Assembly: GCA_002325375.1 (NCBI GenBank)
Contig: DCRZ01000004.1
Location: 1-64,000 of the forward strand
Direction of reading: 5' to 3'
DNA: 64,000 nt
DNA from: Rhodospirillaceae bacterium UBA1479
Lineage (GTDB): Bacteria > Pseudomonadota > Alphaproteobacteria > Rhodospirillales > Casp-alpha2
Made by a program: the position numbers and the translations under genes
Part shown: positions 1 through 12,000 of the stretch, one piece after another
Layout of the letters: each line of letters opens with the position of its first letter
How positions within the stretch are numbered: position 1 is the stretch's first letter
Notes under the pieces: model-generated
Seen by the model: only the letters and a program-made list of their open reading frames with translations
Told to the model about the DNA's origin: nothing
The model's database searches: none

Positions 1-3000
1 TCGACACCGGAGGCCGTGGTGTCCGTTACCTGAGCGCCATCGGCCACGCCCTGGACGGTGACATCGAGGGTGCCCGTGGTCGTGGCGGTCGTATCACCGT
101 CTTTCGAGGTGGCCGTCACCGTCAGCTGGAAGTCGTCGGCACTGTCGGTCGGCGGGGTGATGTAGAGCTGTCCGCCGATCAGACCCGGCGGAATTTCCGC
201 GACACCATCGACCACATTGACCGGAACCTGCTGGCCGCCCGGGTTGGTGATGGTCAGCGTCGCGTCGGCGGGAATGCCGGAGATGCTGAGGCCCAGCGTT
301 TCCGAACCGTCCGTGACGGTCGCCGAAATATCAAGCGGAATGGCCGTGTCTTCATTGCCGAGCGCGTCGCTCAGATCCAGGTCCGGTCCGTCGGCCACAC
401 CGGTCACGTCGATGGACACGGTGCCCAGCGCCGTTTCTGACACATCGCCTTCGTCGGTCGTGGTGGCCGACACGGTCAGGTCGAAATCGCCGGAGAAATC
501 GGCCGGCGGCAGGATCGCCAAGCCGTCCAGTTCGCCCTCGCCCAGGGTGACCTGGCCGTCAACAACGTCAAGTGCTTCGCCGTTACGGGTAATGACGGCA
601 CCCTCGGGGATGTTCGACAGGGTGACGGACAGGGTTTCCGACCCGTCGGTGTCCAATTCGGACACATCAACCGTGAACGGAATGGCCGTGTCTTCGGCAC
701 CGCTGGCCGCGGTATCGGTCACCTGCGCGCCATCGGCCACGCCCTGGACGGTGACGTCCAGGGTCTTGACCGTATCGACGGACGAACCGTCGAATTCCGT
801 CGAGGTCGCGGTCACGGTCAGTTGGAAATCGTCGGCGCTGTCGGTCGGCGGGGTGATCGTCAGATCGTCGGGCACCACGCCGTCGGCGAAGGTGATCTGG
901 CCGTTTTCAACGACCAGCACCGTATCGCCGGATTTCAGCACGGCGCCGTCCGGAATGCCGGAAACCGTTACGCTGAGGGTTTCGCTTTCGTCCGTCAAGG
1001 CCGCGTCGATGGTCAGCGGGATGGCCGTGTCTTCATCACCGGTGGCGGGCGACACGTCCAGTTCCGCCGCATCGGCGATGGGATCGGGCACGTCCACTGC
1101 AACCGTGGTTCCCACGGTCGCCGTATCGCCGTCGTTTTCCGTCGCGGTCGCGGTCACCGACAGGTCGAAGTCCGTCGCCTCGGCCGGCACGGTCAGGGTG
1201 ATCCCCTGAAGCTGATCGGCGGTCAGATCGAAACTGTCGTCGGGACCGGTCGAGGTCAGAACCGTACCATCGGTAAGCGTCAGCGTGGCATCGGCGGGCA
1301 GACCGCTGATCGTGGCGCTGAGGGTTTCGGAGCCGTCGGTGTCGGTCAATGCCGCGTTGATGTCGAGCGGATATTCCACCACGTCGGGGCCACCGGGCTG
1401 ACCCGGGGTCGTGTCGACCTGCATGTTGACGTCGTTGAAATTGAAATCGCCGCCCAGGAACAGGTCTTCCCAGTTCTGGTTGCCGGGGCTACCCGTATCC
1501 TGGGTGTAGTCGAAGTTGAATTCATTCAGGGCCGGATCGGAAAACAGCACCGGGTCGCCCGCGCCGTGCAAGGGAAGTCCGTTGGGTCCCGCCGCGTACC
1601 AGTTGCCGGTGATCGGGCTCTGGGCGAAGGTCACGTCCATGCCGTCCTGGAGGTTCCAGTTCAGGTCGTCGCCGTTGGGAATGACAAAGAAGCCGATGGT
1701 GGCGGGATCAACGCCGTCCAGGGTGAAGGTATCGCCCACGTCGTTCTTGACGTTGTCCCAGATGACCTTGCCGCTTTGCGGCGTGCCGTCCTCGCCGATG
1801 ACGTAATAGCCATAGCTGTTGTTATAGCCGGCGGTGGCATTGCCCATGTTGGTGATGGTGACGCTGCCCAGCGTCGCGTCGCCGCTCTCAACCAGGGTGC
1901 CTTCGCCCAGGTTCACGGACAGGGTCGGGGCGTCGGCAACGCCCGTCACCGCGACGTTCAGGGTCGAGGTGGTGCTGGCCGTGGAACCGTCGGATTCCGC
2001 CGAGGTCGCCGTCACGGTCAGGGTGAAGTCTTCATTGGAATTGGTCGGCGGCGCAACGGTCAGTCCGGCCAGGTCGGCAGGATCGACGGTCCAGGTGTCG
2101 CTCTCGGCATCGTAGGTGCCGGCGGAAAGCGTGGCGCCTGCGGGCACGCCCGAGATCGACACGGACAGCACTTCGCTGTCGTCAGTCAGGCCCGCATCGA
2201 TGTTCAGCGCGATCGGCAGGTCTTCCGAGCCGGCGGCGTCGGTCAGGGTCAGGGTCGGGGCGTCGGCCTGGGCATCGACAACGACGTTCATGGTACCGGT
2301 CACGGTTTCCGTCGAAATGTCGCCGGTGTCCGGATCGGTGTCCGTTGCCGTCGCGGTGACTGTCAGCTCGAAGTCCGTATCGTCATTGGCCGCCGGGGTA
2401 ACGGTCAGGCCCGCCAAATCGGCGGCAGTCAGGTTCCAGGTGCCGTTTTCGGCGTTGTAGGTCCCGTTGTTCAGGGTCGCACCCGCGGGCACGCCGGAGA
2501 TCGTGACGCTCAGGCTTTCCGAGCCGTCCAGGTCGCCCAGGCCGGCGGAGATGTTCAGCGGGATGGCGCTATCTTCGGCACCCGACACATCGCCGATCGT
2601 GAGGCTCGGAATATCGGCCACACCGTCGACGCCGACGGAAATGATGCCCGACGCCACATCGGAGACGGTCGTGCCGTCCGTCGTCACGACGGAAACATTG
2701 ATCGGGAAATCGGCGCTGCTGTCGTTCGGCGGCAGGATCTGCAGACCGTCCAGATCAGCTTCACTCAGCACCGCGACACCGGCGGTCACAGTGATCGGAC
2801 CATTGGCGTTGGACAGCACGGCCCCCTGCGGAATGCCGGACAGGGTGATCTGCGCGGTTTCGCTTTCATCGGCCTTGTCGATGGTGATCGGCAGGGCGAT
2901 GACCGTATCCTCGTCGCCCGAGGCGGCACCCAGGTTCAAGCCGGCACCATCGGCGACGCCCGCCACGTCGATGGAGACGGTACCGGTCGAAACGGCGGAC

Positions 3001-6000
3001 ACGTCGCCTTCATCGGTGGTCGATGCGGAAACGGTCAGTTCAAGATTGCCCGAGAAATCAGCCGGCGGCAGGATCGCCAGCCCGTCCAGTTCACCCTCAC
3101 CCAGGGTGACGCTGCCGTCGACAACCTCAAGAATTTCACCGTTGCGGGTGATGACGGCACCCTCGGGAATGTTCGACAGGGTCACGGAAAGTGTTTCCGA
3201 ACCGTCGGTGTCCAGTTCGGACACGTCGACGGTGAACGGAACCGCTAGATCCTCTATGCCGGACGCCGTGGTGTTGCCCACCGCCGCGCCGTCGGCCACG
3301 CCTTGGACAGTGACGTCCAAGGTGACCGGATCGGAGGTCGCCGTGGTGACTTCGCCCGTTTCCGGGTCGGTTTCCGTGGCCGTCGCCGTGACAGTCAGTT
3401 GGAAGTCGTCGGCACTATCGGCCAGCGGCGTGATGGTCAGGCCTTCAAGCTGCGCCGGTGTCAGCGTCACGCTCGAATTGGCATTGGTCGCCGTAAAGGT
3501 CAGGCCGCCCGGCAGCGTCAGGGTCGCCCCCGCCGGGATATCGGAGATCGTGACCGAGGTCACCTGACCCTGGAGGTCCTGGCCGGCGGCGGCAGGGTCG
3601 ATGTTCAGCGGAATGGCGGTATCTTCGTTGCCCAACGCGGCATCAACGTCGACCGTCGGGGCATCGACCTGGGCGATGACGGAAACGTCAAGCGGTACCG
3701 GGGCGGAGGTCGCCGTGGTGATTTCGCCCGTGTCCGGATCGGTTTCCTGGGCCGTGGCCGAAACTTGCAGCGAGAAGTCCGTGTCGAAGTCTTCCGGCAG
3801 GGAGACCGTCAGGCCTTCCACGTCCGCCGCGTCGACCGTCCATTCGCCTGTATCCGCGTTGAACGTACCGGCGGAAAGCTGCGCGCCTTCCGGCACGCCG
3901 GTGATGGTCACGGAGACGATCTCACCGTTGATGTCTTCGGCAGCCGCCTGGGGATCGATGTTGAGCGCAATCGGCCCGCCGTCTTCCAGACCGGAAGCGG
4001 CGTCGACATCAACCGTCGGTGCATCGGCCTGGGCGATGACGGAAACGTCAAGCGCCACCGGCGCGGAAGTCGCCGTGGTGACCTCGCCCGTGTCCGGGTC
4101 GGTTTCCGACGCCGTCGCGGTGACGGAGAGCGAGAAGTCGGTGTCGAAGTCTTCCGGCAAGGAGATCGACAGATCCTCGACCTGAGCCGGCGACAGGTTG
4201 ACGGACGTGTTGCCCTCTGTCGCCGTGAAGGTGAAGCCGCCCGGCAGATTCAGGGTCGCACCGACGGGGATGTCGGACACGGTGAAGCCGGTGACCTCGC
4301 CGTTAATGTCCTCGGCCGCCGTAGCGGCATCGATGGTCAACGGAATGGCCGCGCCGTCTTCCAGACCGGATGCCGCATCGACCGATGCGGTCGGCGCGTC
4401 GGCTTGGGCGATGACGGAGACCTCAAGTGGAACCGGGGTCGAAGTCGCCGTGGTGACCTCTCCCGTGTCCGGATCGGTTTCCTGGGCTGTGGCCGAGACC
4501 TGCAGCGAGAAATCGGTGTCGAAGTCTTCCGACAGTGAGACCGTGAGGCCGGCAACGTCGGCGGCGGGAATCGTCCATTCACCCGTCTCGGCATTGAAGG
4601 AGCCGGCCGATAGGGTCGCCCCTTCGGGAACGCCGGTAATGGTCACGGAGATCACTTCGCCGTTGATGTCCTCGGCAGCCGCCTGCGGATCGATGTTGAG
4701 CGCGATCGGCCCGCCGTCTTCCAGGCCCGAAGCGGCGTCGACGGTGACCGTCGGCGCATCGGCCTGGGCGATGATGTTCAACGGCACGTCGATGGGCGCG
4801 GACGTTTCGTAGTCGATGTCACCCGTTTCCGGATCGGTCTGGGAGGCCGTGGCGGAAACCTGCAGGGAGAAGTTCTCATCGAAGTCTTCCGGCAGGTTGA
4901 GCTTCACGTCGCCCAAATCTTCGGCGGCGATGGTAAAGGTGCCGTCGCCGTTGTCCGTAACCTGACCGGACAGGGTGGCACCTTCCGGCAGGCCGCCGAT
5001 GGTGAAGGAGGCAATTTCCTCGCCCGGCTCCACGGTCACGGCGCCGAACAGGCCGCCGACGTCGATGGCACCGGCGTCTTCGTTGAAAGTCAGGGCATCG
5101 GCACCGGCGGCAGTCACCACGGGCGCTTCCGCGTCGGGGGCCACGGTGACAGTCAGGACCTGTTCGCTGGTCGTGGTCTGGGCCACGCCGTCGACGGTGG
5201 CCACGGACTGGGACGTGGCGCTGACGGTGATCTGCATGTCTTCCGCGCTGTTCGGCGGCGGCAGGATAGCCAGGCCTTCGGGCACCACGCCGTCGGCGAA
5301 GGTGATGGCGCCGTCGACAACCTCAAGCGGCACGCCGTCAACGCTCAGCACGGCCCCTTCGGGAATGCCGGACAGGGTCACGCTGAGGGTTTCCGTACCG
5401 TCGGCGACACTGTCGGCCAGGGAGGCGCTGATCGGCAGGGCCACGGCCACGTCTTCAACCGTGCTGGTGTCGACCGCCGACACGTCCAGGTCGGGCATGG
5501 CGGCATTCAACAGGTCTTCGACCGTGATGGTCAGATCGCCGAACTGCAGAACCTCGACATCGATCAGGGTGTCGTTGCCGTCAAGGTCGCTGCCGCCGAC
5601 GCTCAACTCACCGCTGTCACTGTCCAGGTTGACGGTGAATTCTTCGAAGTTGTCTTCGAACACGGCGGTATCCGTACCGTCGCCGCCGATGATCGTATCG
5701 TCGCCGCCACCACCGGTGAGCGTATCGTCGCCAAGACCGCCGGCCAACACGTTGTCGCCGTCGGAACCGACGATGATGTCGTCTCCGGCGCCGCCAATGA
5801 CGTTTTCGATGCTGACGAGGGTATCCAGATCGTCGCCGACCGTGGCTTCGCCTTCGCCAAGATCGATGTACAGCGGTGAATCCGGATCCAGGGCCGAGAA
5901 ATCGACCGTATCGATGCCGTCGCCGCCATCCAACAGGTCGCTGCCGGCGCCGCCGATGAGAATATCGTTTCCGGCCTCACCGAAAATGGCATCGTCGCCG

Positions 6001-9000
6001 TCGGTGCCGGTGATGACGTCATCGCCCTCGCCCGCGTAGACGACGGCATCGTCATCCATCTGGAACGTGTCGTCGCCGCCGCTCAGGACGTCGCGGTTGA
6101 CATCAATATCGATGGTCGCGGTCTGGGTCGCCGTGTCGCCGCCGTCGCCTTCCGTCGAGGTCGCGGTGACGGTCAGCTGAAAATCGGTGTCATAGTCATC
6201 GGCGACGCTGACGCTGAGATCGTCAAGCTGCTCGGGCGTCAAGGTCCAGGTATCGGTATCGGCGTCGTAGGTGCCGGCCGACAGGGTCGCACCGGCAGGC
6301 ACACCGGAAATGGACACAGAAAGAGTCTCGGAGCCGTCGGTATCTGTCAGAGCAGAAGAGATATCCAGCGGGATCGCATCGCCGCGGAAGCCGGTTCCCT
6401 CGACCGCCGAACCCACTTCCAGCGTCGGCACATCGGCCACGCCATCGACACCGACGGTGATGATGCCGGTCGTCGGCTCGGACGTGCTGTCGCCGTCCGT
6501 GGTCACGACGGAAACGCCGATCGGCATATCCACATCGCTGTTGGCCGGCGGGGTGATCTGCAAGCCTTCCAGGTCGGCTTCGCTGAGAACAACGGTGCCA
6601 TCTTCGTTGACGGTGATCGGGCCATTGGCGTTGGCCAGAACGGCCCCTTCCGGAATGCCGGACAGGGTGATCTCGGCGGTTTCGCTTTCATCCGCCTTGT
6701 CGATGGAAATCGGCAAGGCAATGGCCGTGTCCTCGTCGCCCACAGCCGTATCGAAATTCAGGGCCGCCCCGTCGGCAACGCCGGCGACATCGACGGAGAT
6801 CGAGCCAAGCGCCGCTTCGGATACGTCACCCTCGTCCGTGGTCGTCGTCGACACGGCGATATCGAAGGCACCGGAGAAGTTGGCCGGCGGCAGAACGGCC
6901 AGGCCGTCCAATTCACCTTCGGCAAGGGTCACGGTGCCGTCTTCGTTGACGGCCACCGGCTCACCATTGCGCAGGATAACCGCGCCCTGGGGAATGTTGG
7001 ACAGGGTCACCGACAGGGTTTCCGAACCGTCGGTATCCAGTTCGGCAACATCGACGGTGATCGGGATCAGGGTGTCTTCCAAGCCCGTGGCCACCGTGTC
7101 GGTGACAACGGCGCCGTCAGCGACGCCTTGAACGGTCACGTTCAGAGTGCCCTGGGTCGTGGCGATGGAATCGCCGTCCTTGGCCGTTGCGGTGACCGTC
7201 AGCGGGAAATCGACGGCACTGTCCACCGGCGGGGTGATGGCAATGTTGCCGCCGACCAGGCCGTTCGGGATATTCGCCACACCGTCAACCACATGAACCT
7301 GAACCGGGTTGCCGGCCGGGTTGGTCACGGTCAGCACGGCACCCTCAGGGATGCCGGAGATGCTGATGCTCAGGACTTCCGACTCGTCCGGCAGGGTTGC
7401 CGAGATATCCAGCGAAATCGCGGTGTCTTCATTGCCGGTCGCGTCGTTCAGGTCCAGTTCCGGCGCATCGGCCACGCCGGTCACGTCAATGGAGACACTC
7501 CCCAGCGCCGTTTCCGACACATCACCTTCGTCCGTCGTCGTCGCCGAGACGGTCAGGTCGAGGTTGCCCGAGAAATCGACCGGCGGCAGGATCGCCAAGC
7601 CGTCCAGTTCGCCCTCGCCCAAGGTCACCTGACCGTCAACGATTTCAAGCGCTTCGCCGTTGCGCGTGATAACCGCGCCCGCTGGAATATTGGACAGGGT
7701 GACAGACAGGGTTTCCGAGCCATCCGTATCCAGTTCGGACACGTCGAGCGTGAACGGAATTGCGGTGTCTTCGATACCCGTGGCGGTCGTGTCGCCAACC
7801 TGCGCCCCGTCGGCCACGCCCTGAACGGTGACGTCCAAGGTGACCGGATCGGAAGTCGCCGTGGTGACCTCGCCCGTATCCGGGTCGGTTTCCGTGGCCG
7901 TCGCCGTGACGGTCAGTTGGAAATCGTCGGCACTGTCGGCCAGCGGCGTGATGGTCAGGCCTTCAAGCTGCGCCGGGGTCAGCGTCACGCTGGAATTGGC
8001 ATCGGTCGCCGTGAAGGACTGCCCCCCCGGCAGATTCAGGGTGGCGCCGACGGGGATACCGGAAATCGTTACCTCCGTAACCTCGCCGTTAATATCCTGG
8101 GCCGCGGCCTGCGGATCGATGTTCAGCGCGATGGCGGTGTCTTCGTTACCGAGCGCGGCATCGACATCGACCGTCGGCGCATCGACCTGGGCGATAACGG
8201 AGACGTCGAGCGCCACCGGATCGGAGGTCGCCGTGGTGACGGCGCCGGTTTCCGGATCGGTTTCCTGGGCTGTGGCCGAAACCTCCAGCGAGAAGTCGGT
8301 ATCGAAATCTTCCGGCAAGGAAACCGTGAGGCCTTCCACATCGGCGGCATCAACCGTCCATTCGCCCGTGTCGGCGTTATAGGAGCCGGCCGACAGGGTC
8401 GCCCCTTCCGGCACGCCCGTGATGGTCACGGAGACGATTTCACCATTGATGTCCTGTGCCGCCGCCTGGGGATCGATGTTGAGCGCAATCGGGCCGCCGT
8501 CTTCCAGACCGGACGCCGCATCGACGGTGACCGTCGGTGCGTCGGCAACGGCGCCGACCGAAACACCCAGGGAAACAGGCGCACTGGTGGCTTCGGTGAC
8601 CTCGCCAGTATCCGGGTCCGTTTCCTGCGCCGTCGTCGTGACGGAGAGCGCGAAGTCCGTATCGAAGTCTTCCGGCAAGGAAATCGACAGGCCTTCGACC
8701 TGGGCCGGCGACAGGTTGACGGACGTGTTGCCCTCTGTCGCCGTGAAGGTGAAGCCGCCCGGCAGATTCAGGGTCGCACCGACGGGAATGTCGGACACGG
8801 TGAAGCCGGTGATCTCGCCGTTGATGTCTTCGGCCGCCGTGGCACCGCCGATGGATAGCGGGATGGCCCCGCCGTCTTCCAGGCCGGAGGCCGCATCGAC
8901 CGACGCGGTCGGCGCATCAACCTGGGCGATGACGGAAACGTCAAGCGCCACCGGGGTGGAGGTCGCCGTGGTGACCTCGCCCGTGTCCGGATCGGTTTCC

Positions 9001-12000
9001 TGCGCCGTGGCCGAAACCTGCAGGGAGAAGTCCGTGTCGAAGTCTTCCGGCAGGGAGACCGTGAGGCCTTCCACGTCCGCCGCTGCAACCGTCCATTCGC
9101 CCGTATTGGCGTTGAACGTACCGGCGGAAAGCTGCGCGCCTTCCGGCACGCCGGTGATCGTCACGGAAACGATCTCACCGTTGATGTCTTCGGCAGCCGC
9201 CTGGGGATCGATGTTGAGCGCAATCGGGCCGCCGTCTTCCAAACCGGAAGCCGCATCGACGGTGACCGCCGGCGCGTCGGCCTGCGACGCGACGGAAACG
9301 TCAATGGTCGCCGTTTGGGTCGCCGTGTCGCCGTTTGCTTCCGTCGAGGTCGCGGTTACGGTCAGCGCGAAGTCGGCGCCGCTGTTCGGAGCCGGCGTAA
9401 CGGTCAGCCCCTCTAGCTGTGACGGCGTCAGATCGACCGAGGTATTGCCCTCGGACGCCGTGAAGGAAATGCCGTTTGCCAGCGTAACGGTCGCGCCCGG
9501 CGGAATGTCGGAAATGGTCACGCTGAGCGTTTCCGAGCCGTCCGTATCGGTCAGCGCGGATGAAATATCGAGGGCGATCGGGCCGCCGTCTTCAATGCCA
9601 GACAGGGCGCTGTCGACGTTCAGGGTCGGGACATCCGCCACGCCGTCGATGCCGACGGAGATGGTGCCAGTTGTCGGCTCGGACGTGCTCTCGCCGTCCT
9701 TGGTCACGACGGAAACGCCGAGATCAAAATCGACGTCGCTGTTCGCAGGCGGGGTGATCTGCAAACCTTCCAGATCGGCCTCTGAAAGAACGACCGTGCC
9801 GTCTTCATTGACCGTGATCGGGCCGTTGGCGTTGGACAGGGTCGCGCCCTCGGGAATGCCGGAAAGCGTGATCTCAGCCGTTTCGCTTTCGTCGGCCTTG
9901 TCGATGGAAATCGGCAGGGCGATGCCCGTGTCCTCGTCACCAGAGGCCGTGCCCAGCTCAAGGGTCGCCCCCTCGGCCAGATTGTTCGGGTCGACGGACA
10001 AGGTCTGAGGCGGCAGCGTCGTGCTGTCGCCGTCCTGTTCCGTCGTCGTCGCGGAGACACTCAGGTCGAACAAATCCTCGCCAACCGGAACGATACTCAG
10101 CCCGGAAAGCTGGTCCGGCGACAAGGTAACGCTGGTATTGCCATCCGTCGCGATGAAGGTCGTGCCGTCACCCAGGTTCAACGTCGCGCCGACCGGGATA
10201 TCCCCGATCGTCACGGTGACGGTTTCGCTGCCGTCCGTGTCCGGCGTGGTTGCGGTGATGTTCAACGGCACCGCGCCAGAAATTTCGTCGCCGACCGACA
10301 TGGTCAACGTCGGCACGTCGGCCACGCCCGTCACGTCGACGCTGATGTTCCCCGTGGTCGCGTTGGAAATCACGCCGCCTTCGATCGTCGTCGCGGAAAC
10401 GCCGATGTTGAAGGAACCGGAATAGTTTTCCGGCGGGGTGATGTTCAAGCCGGAGACCTGGGCCTCGGTCAAGGTTGCCGAGCCGCCGGTCACCACAATT
10501 TCAGCACCATTGCTGCGCAGGACAGAACCCTCGGGAATCCCGGTCAGAGTGACCGACAGGGTGTCGTTCGCGTCGACCTTGTTGACCGTCAGCGGCAGAT
10601 CGATCGCGCCATCTTCAAGGCCGCTTCCGGCACCTGCATTGACGGAGGCACCGTCGCCGACGAAGACCTGTTCGGTCTCGCTCGGTTTATTTGCCGAAGT
10701 GCCGGTGTTGGTCTCTTGCGTCGTGTTGTTTGCGGGGGTGTTGTTCTCGCCGAGCCCCGTATCCTGGAGATTCGGAGCGAAGGGATCGACCTCGGTCGTG
10801 ACGTCGGTGAAGTCTTCCTGGAAGCCCTGTTGCCCGCCGGCCTGCGTATCCAGATTATTCAGATCTTCAGCCGAAGGCTGATCGGTCAAATCGGGCTGCG
10901 CATCAAGCTCGGGCGTCGGCTGCTGGGTTTCGTCCTGGTCCCCGCCGGCGGCGGTTTCCGTGTTCGCCAATTCCTCGGCGGACGGCTGTTCGTCCTGCTG
11001 CCCCTGTTCCTGGTTGGTGCCCTGTTCGATGTCTTCCTGCAAGCCGAAGTGGTTGCCCGAGGTGCGGTCGCCATCGGTGGACTCGACCGGCAGATGCTTC
11101 AGGGTGGTGGCGTGGCGTTCGACGATGTCGTCGTCAGTCATGGTGCCGCGCTGGGAAGCCTGGGAATCGTAGCTCGGGATGGAGACGAAATCCCCACCCT
11201 GGTTCATCACGACCTGGCCTGAATTGTTTTCGATCACGACTTCGCCGACGAAGCCGTCCGCTTCCTGCATCAGGACGACCTGCATATCGCCCTCACCCGC
11301 CGGCGGGATTTCGATACCGACCTGGGTGCCGCGGATACCGATGGTCGCGACCGGGGTGTCGATCTTCATGGCGTCCGGGTCGGTCTTGGCGACCTGGCCG
11401 GACACGAAGGTGAACACACCCTGGACCACCGAGACGTTGAGCGAGCCGTTCTGGGTCGCCGGGTCATAGACCATCTCGTCCAGGACCATCGAACTGTCTT
11501 CACCCATGGAGAAGGTGGTTTCATCGGCGAGGAGCACGCCGATGGCACCCTTGGGGCCGGTTTCGATGCTGTCGCCCTGGTAAACCTGGTCCCCGGCCTG
11601 GAGCTGGACGCGGGTTCCGTCGGCGCGGGTCACCCAGACCTCGCCGCTGAGCGTCTTGACCGTGCCGATCGGCGCACCGTCGGTACCGCCGATCACCTGG
11701 GTGCCGGACGCGGCATCGGCGAACTGTTGGATCGTGGAGGAATTGGCGCTGTCAGGCGTGCCCGTAAGCTGGACCACCATGTCGCCGGAAAGATTGGCGC
11801 CATCGGCGGAGGCAAGCTGCGGCGGCTGGGCCTGCTCGTAATAATCCTCGACCGTGACCTTCGACCCATCGGGGAAGGTCAAAACAAGGTCGGAACCATC
11901 GACCGCAAATTCGGCTTCGGATATGGAAAGACCCTCGGGAAGGGTCAAGACATCAGCGCCAGACGCCGACAGGGTGTGGGTCTGGGGGGTGCCACCAGGG

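Larger units (their letters stand above)
217..10640 (-). repeat. Tandem cadherin/Ig-like repeats inside the adhesin gene
   Basis: The conserved G-x-P-x-G-A-x-L loop recurs at about 270, 615, 952, 1293, 2145, 2490, 2833, 3168, 3535, 3893, 4265, 4628, 4985, 5358, 6297, 6650, 6990, 7348, 7680, 8056, 8408, 8788, 9148, 9500, 9855, 10195 and 10533. That is 27 copies with a period of about 335-380 bp. The two larger gaps (1293-2145 and 5358-6297) hold the DUF4114-like domain and the RTX block. Repeats fall into recognisable subtypes whose order is partly duplicated (see findings). Confidence 0.85.

Noticed and set aside
217..10640. Periodic repeats considered as a CRISPR array or satellite
   Set aside because: The period (335-380 bp) is in frame with one large ORF and encodes cadherin-like domains; there are no short identical repeats with unique spacers.
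217..10881. Many long plus-strand ORFs (for example 822-3248, 3303-4538, 7128-8858) opposite the adhesin
   Set aside because: They are Arg/Gly/Val-rich or Ser/Pro-rich shadow frames of the periodic minus-strand adhesin gene. They repeat with its period and lack RBSs and domains.
11345..11670. FecR domain taken as a sign of a FecI/FecR iron-signalling system
   Set aside because: No sigma factor or TonB-dependent receptor is nearby, and the domain is fused to a secreted repeat protein.
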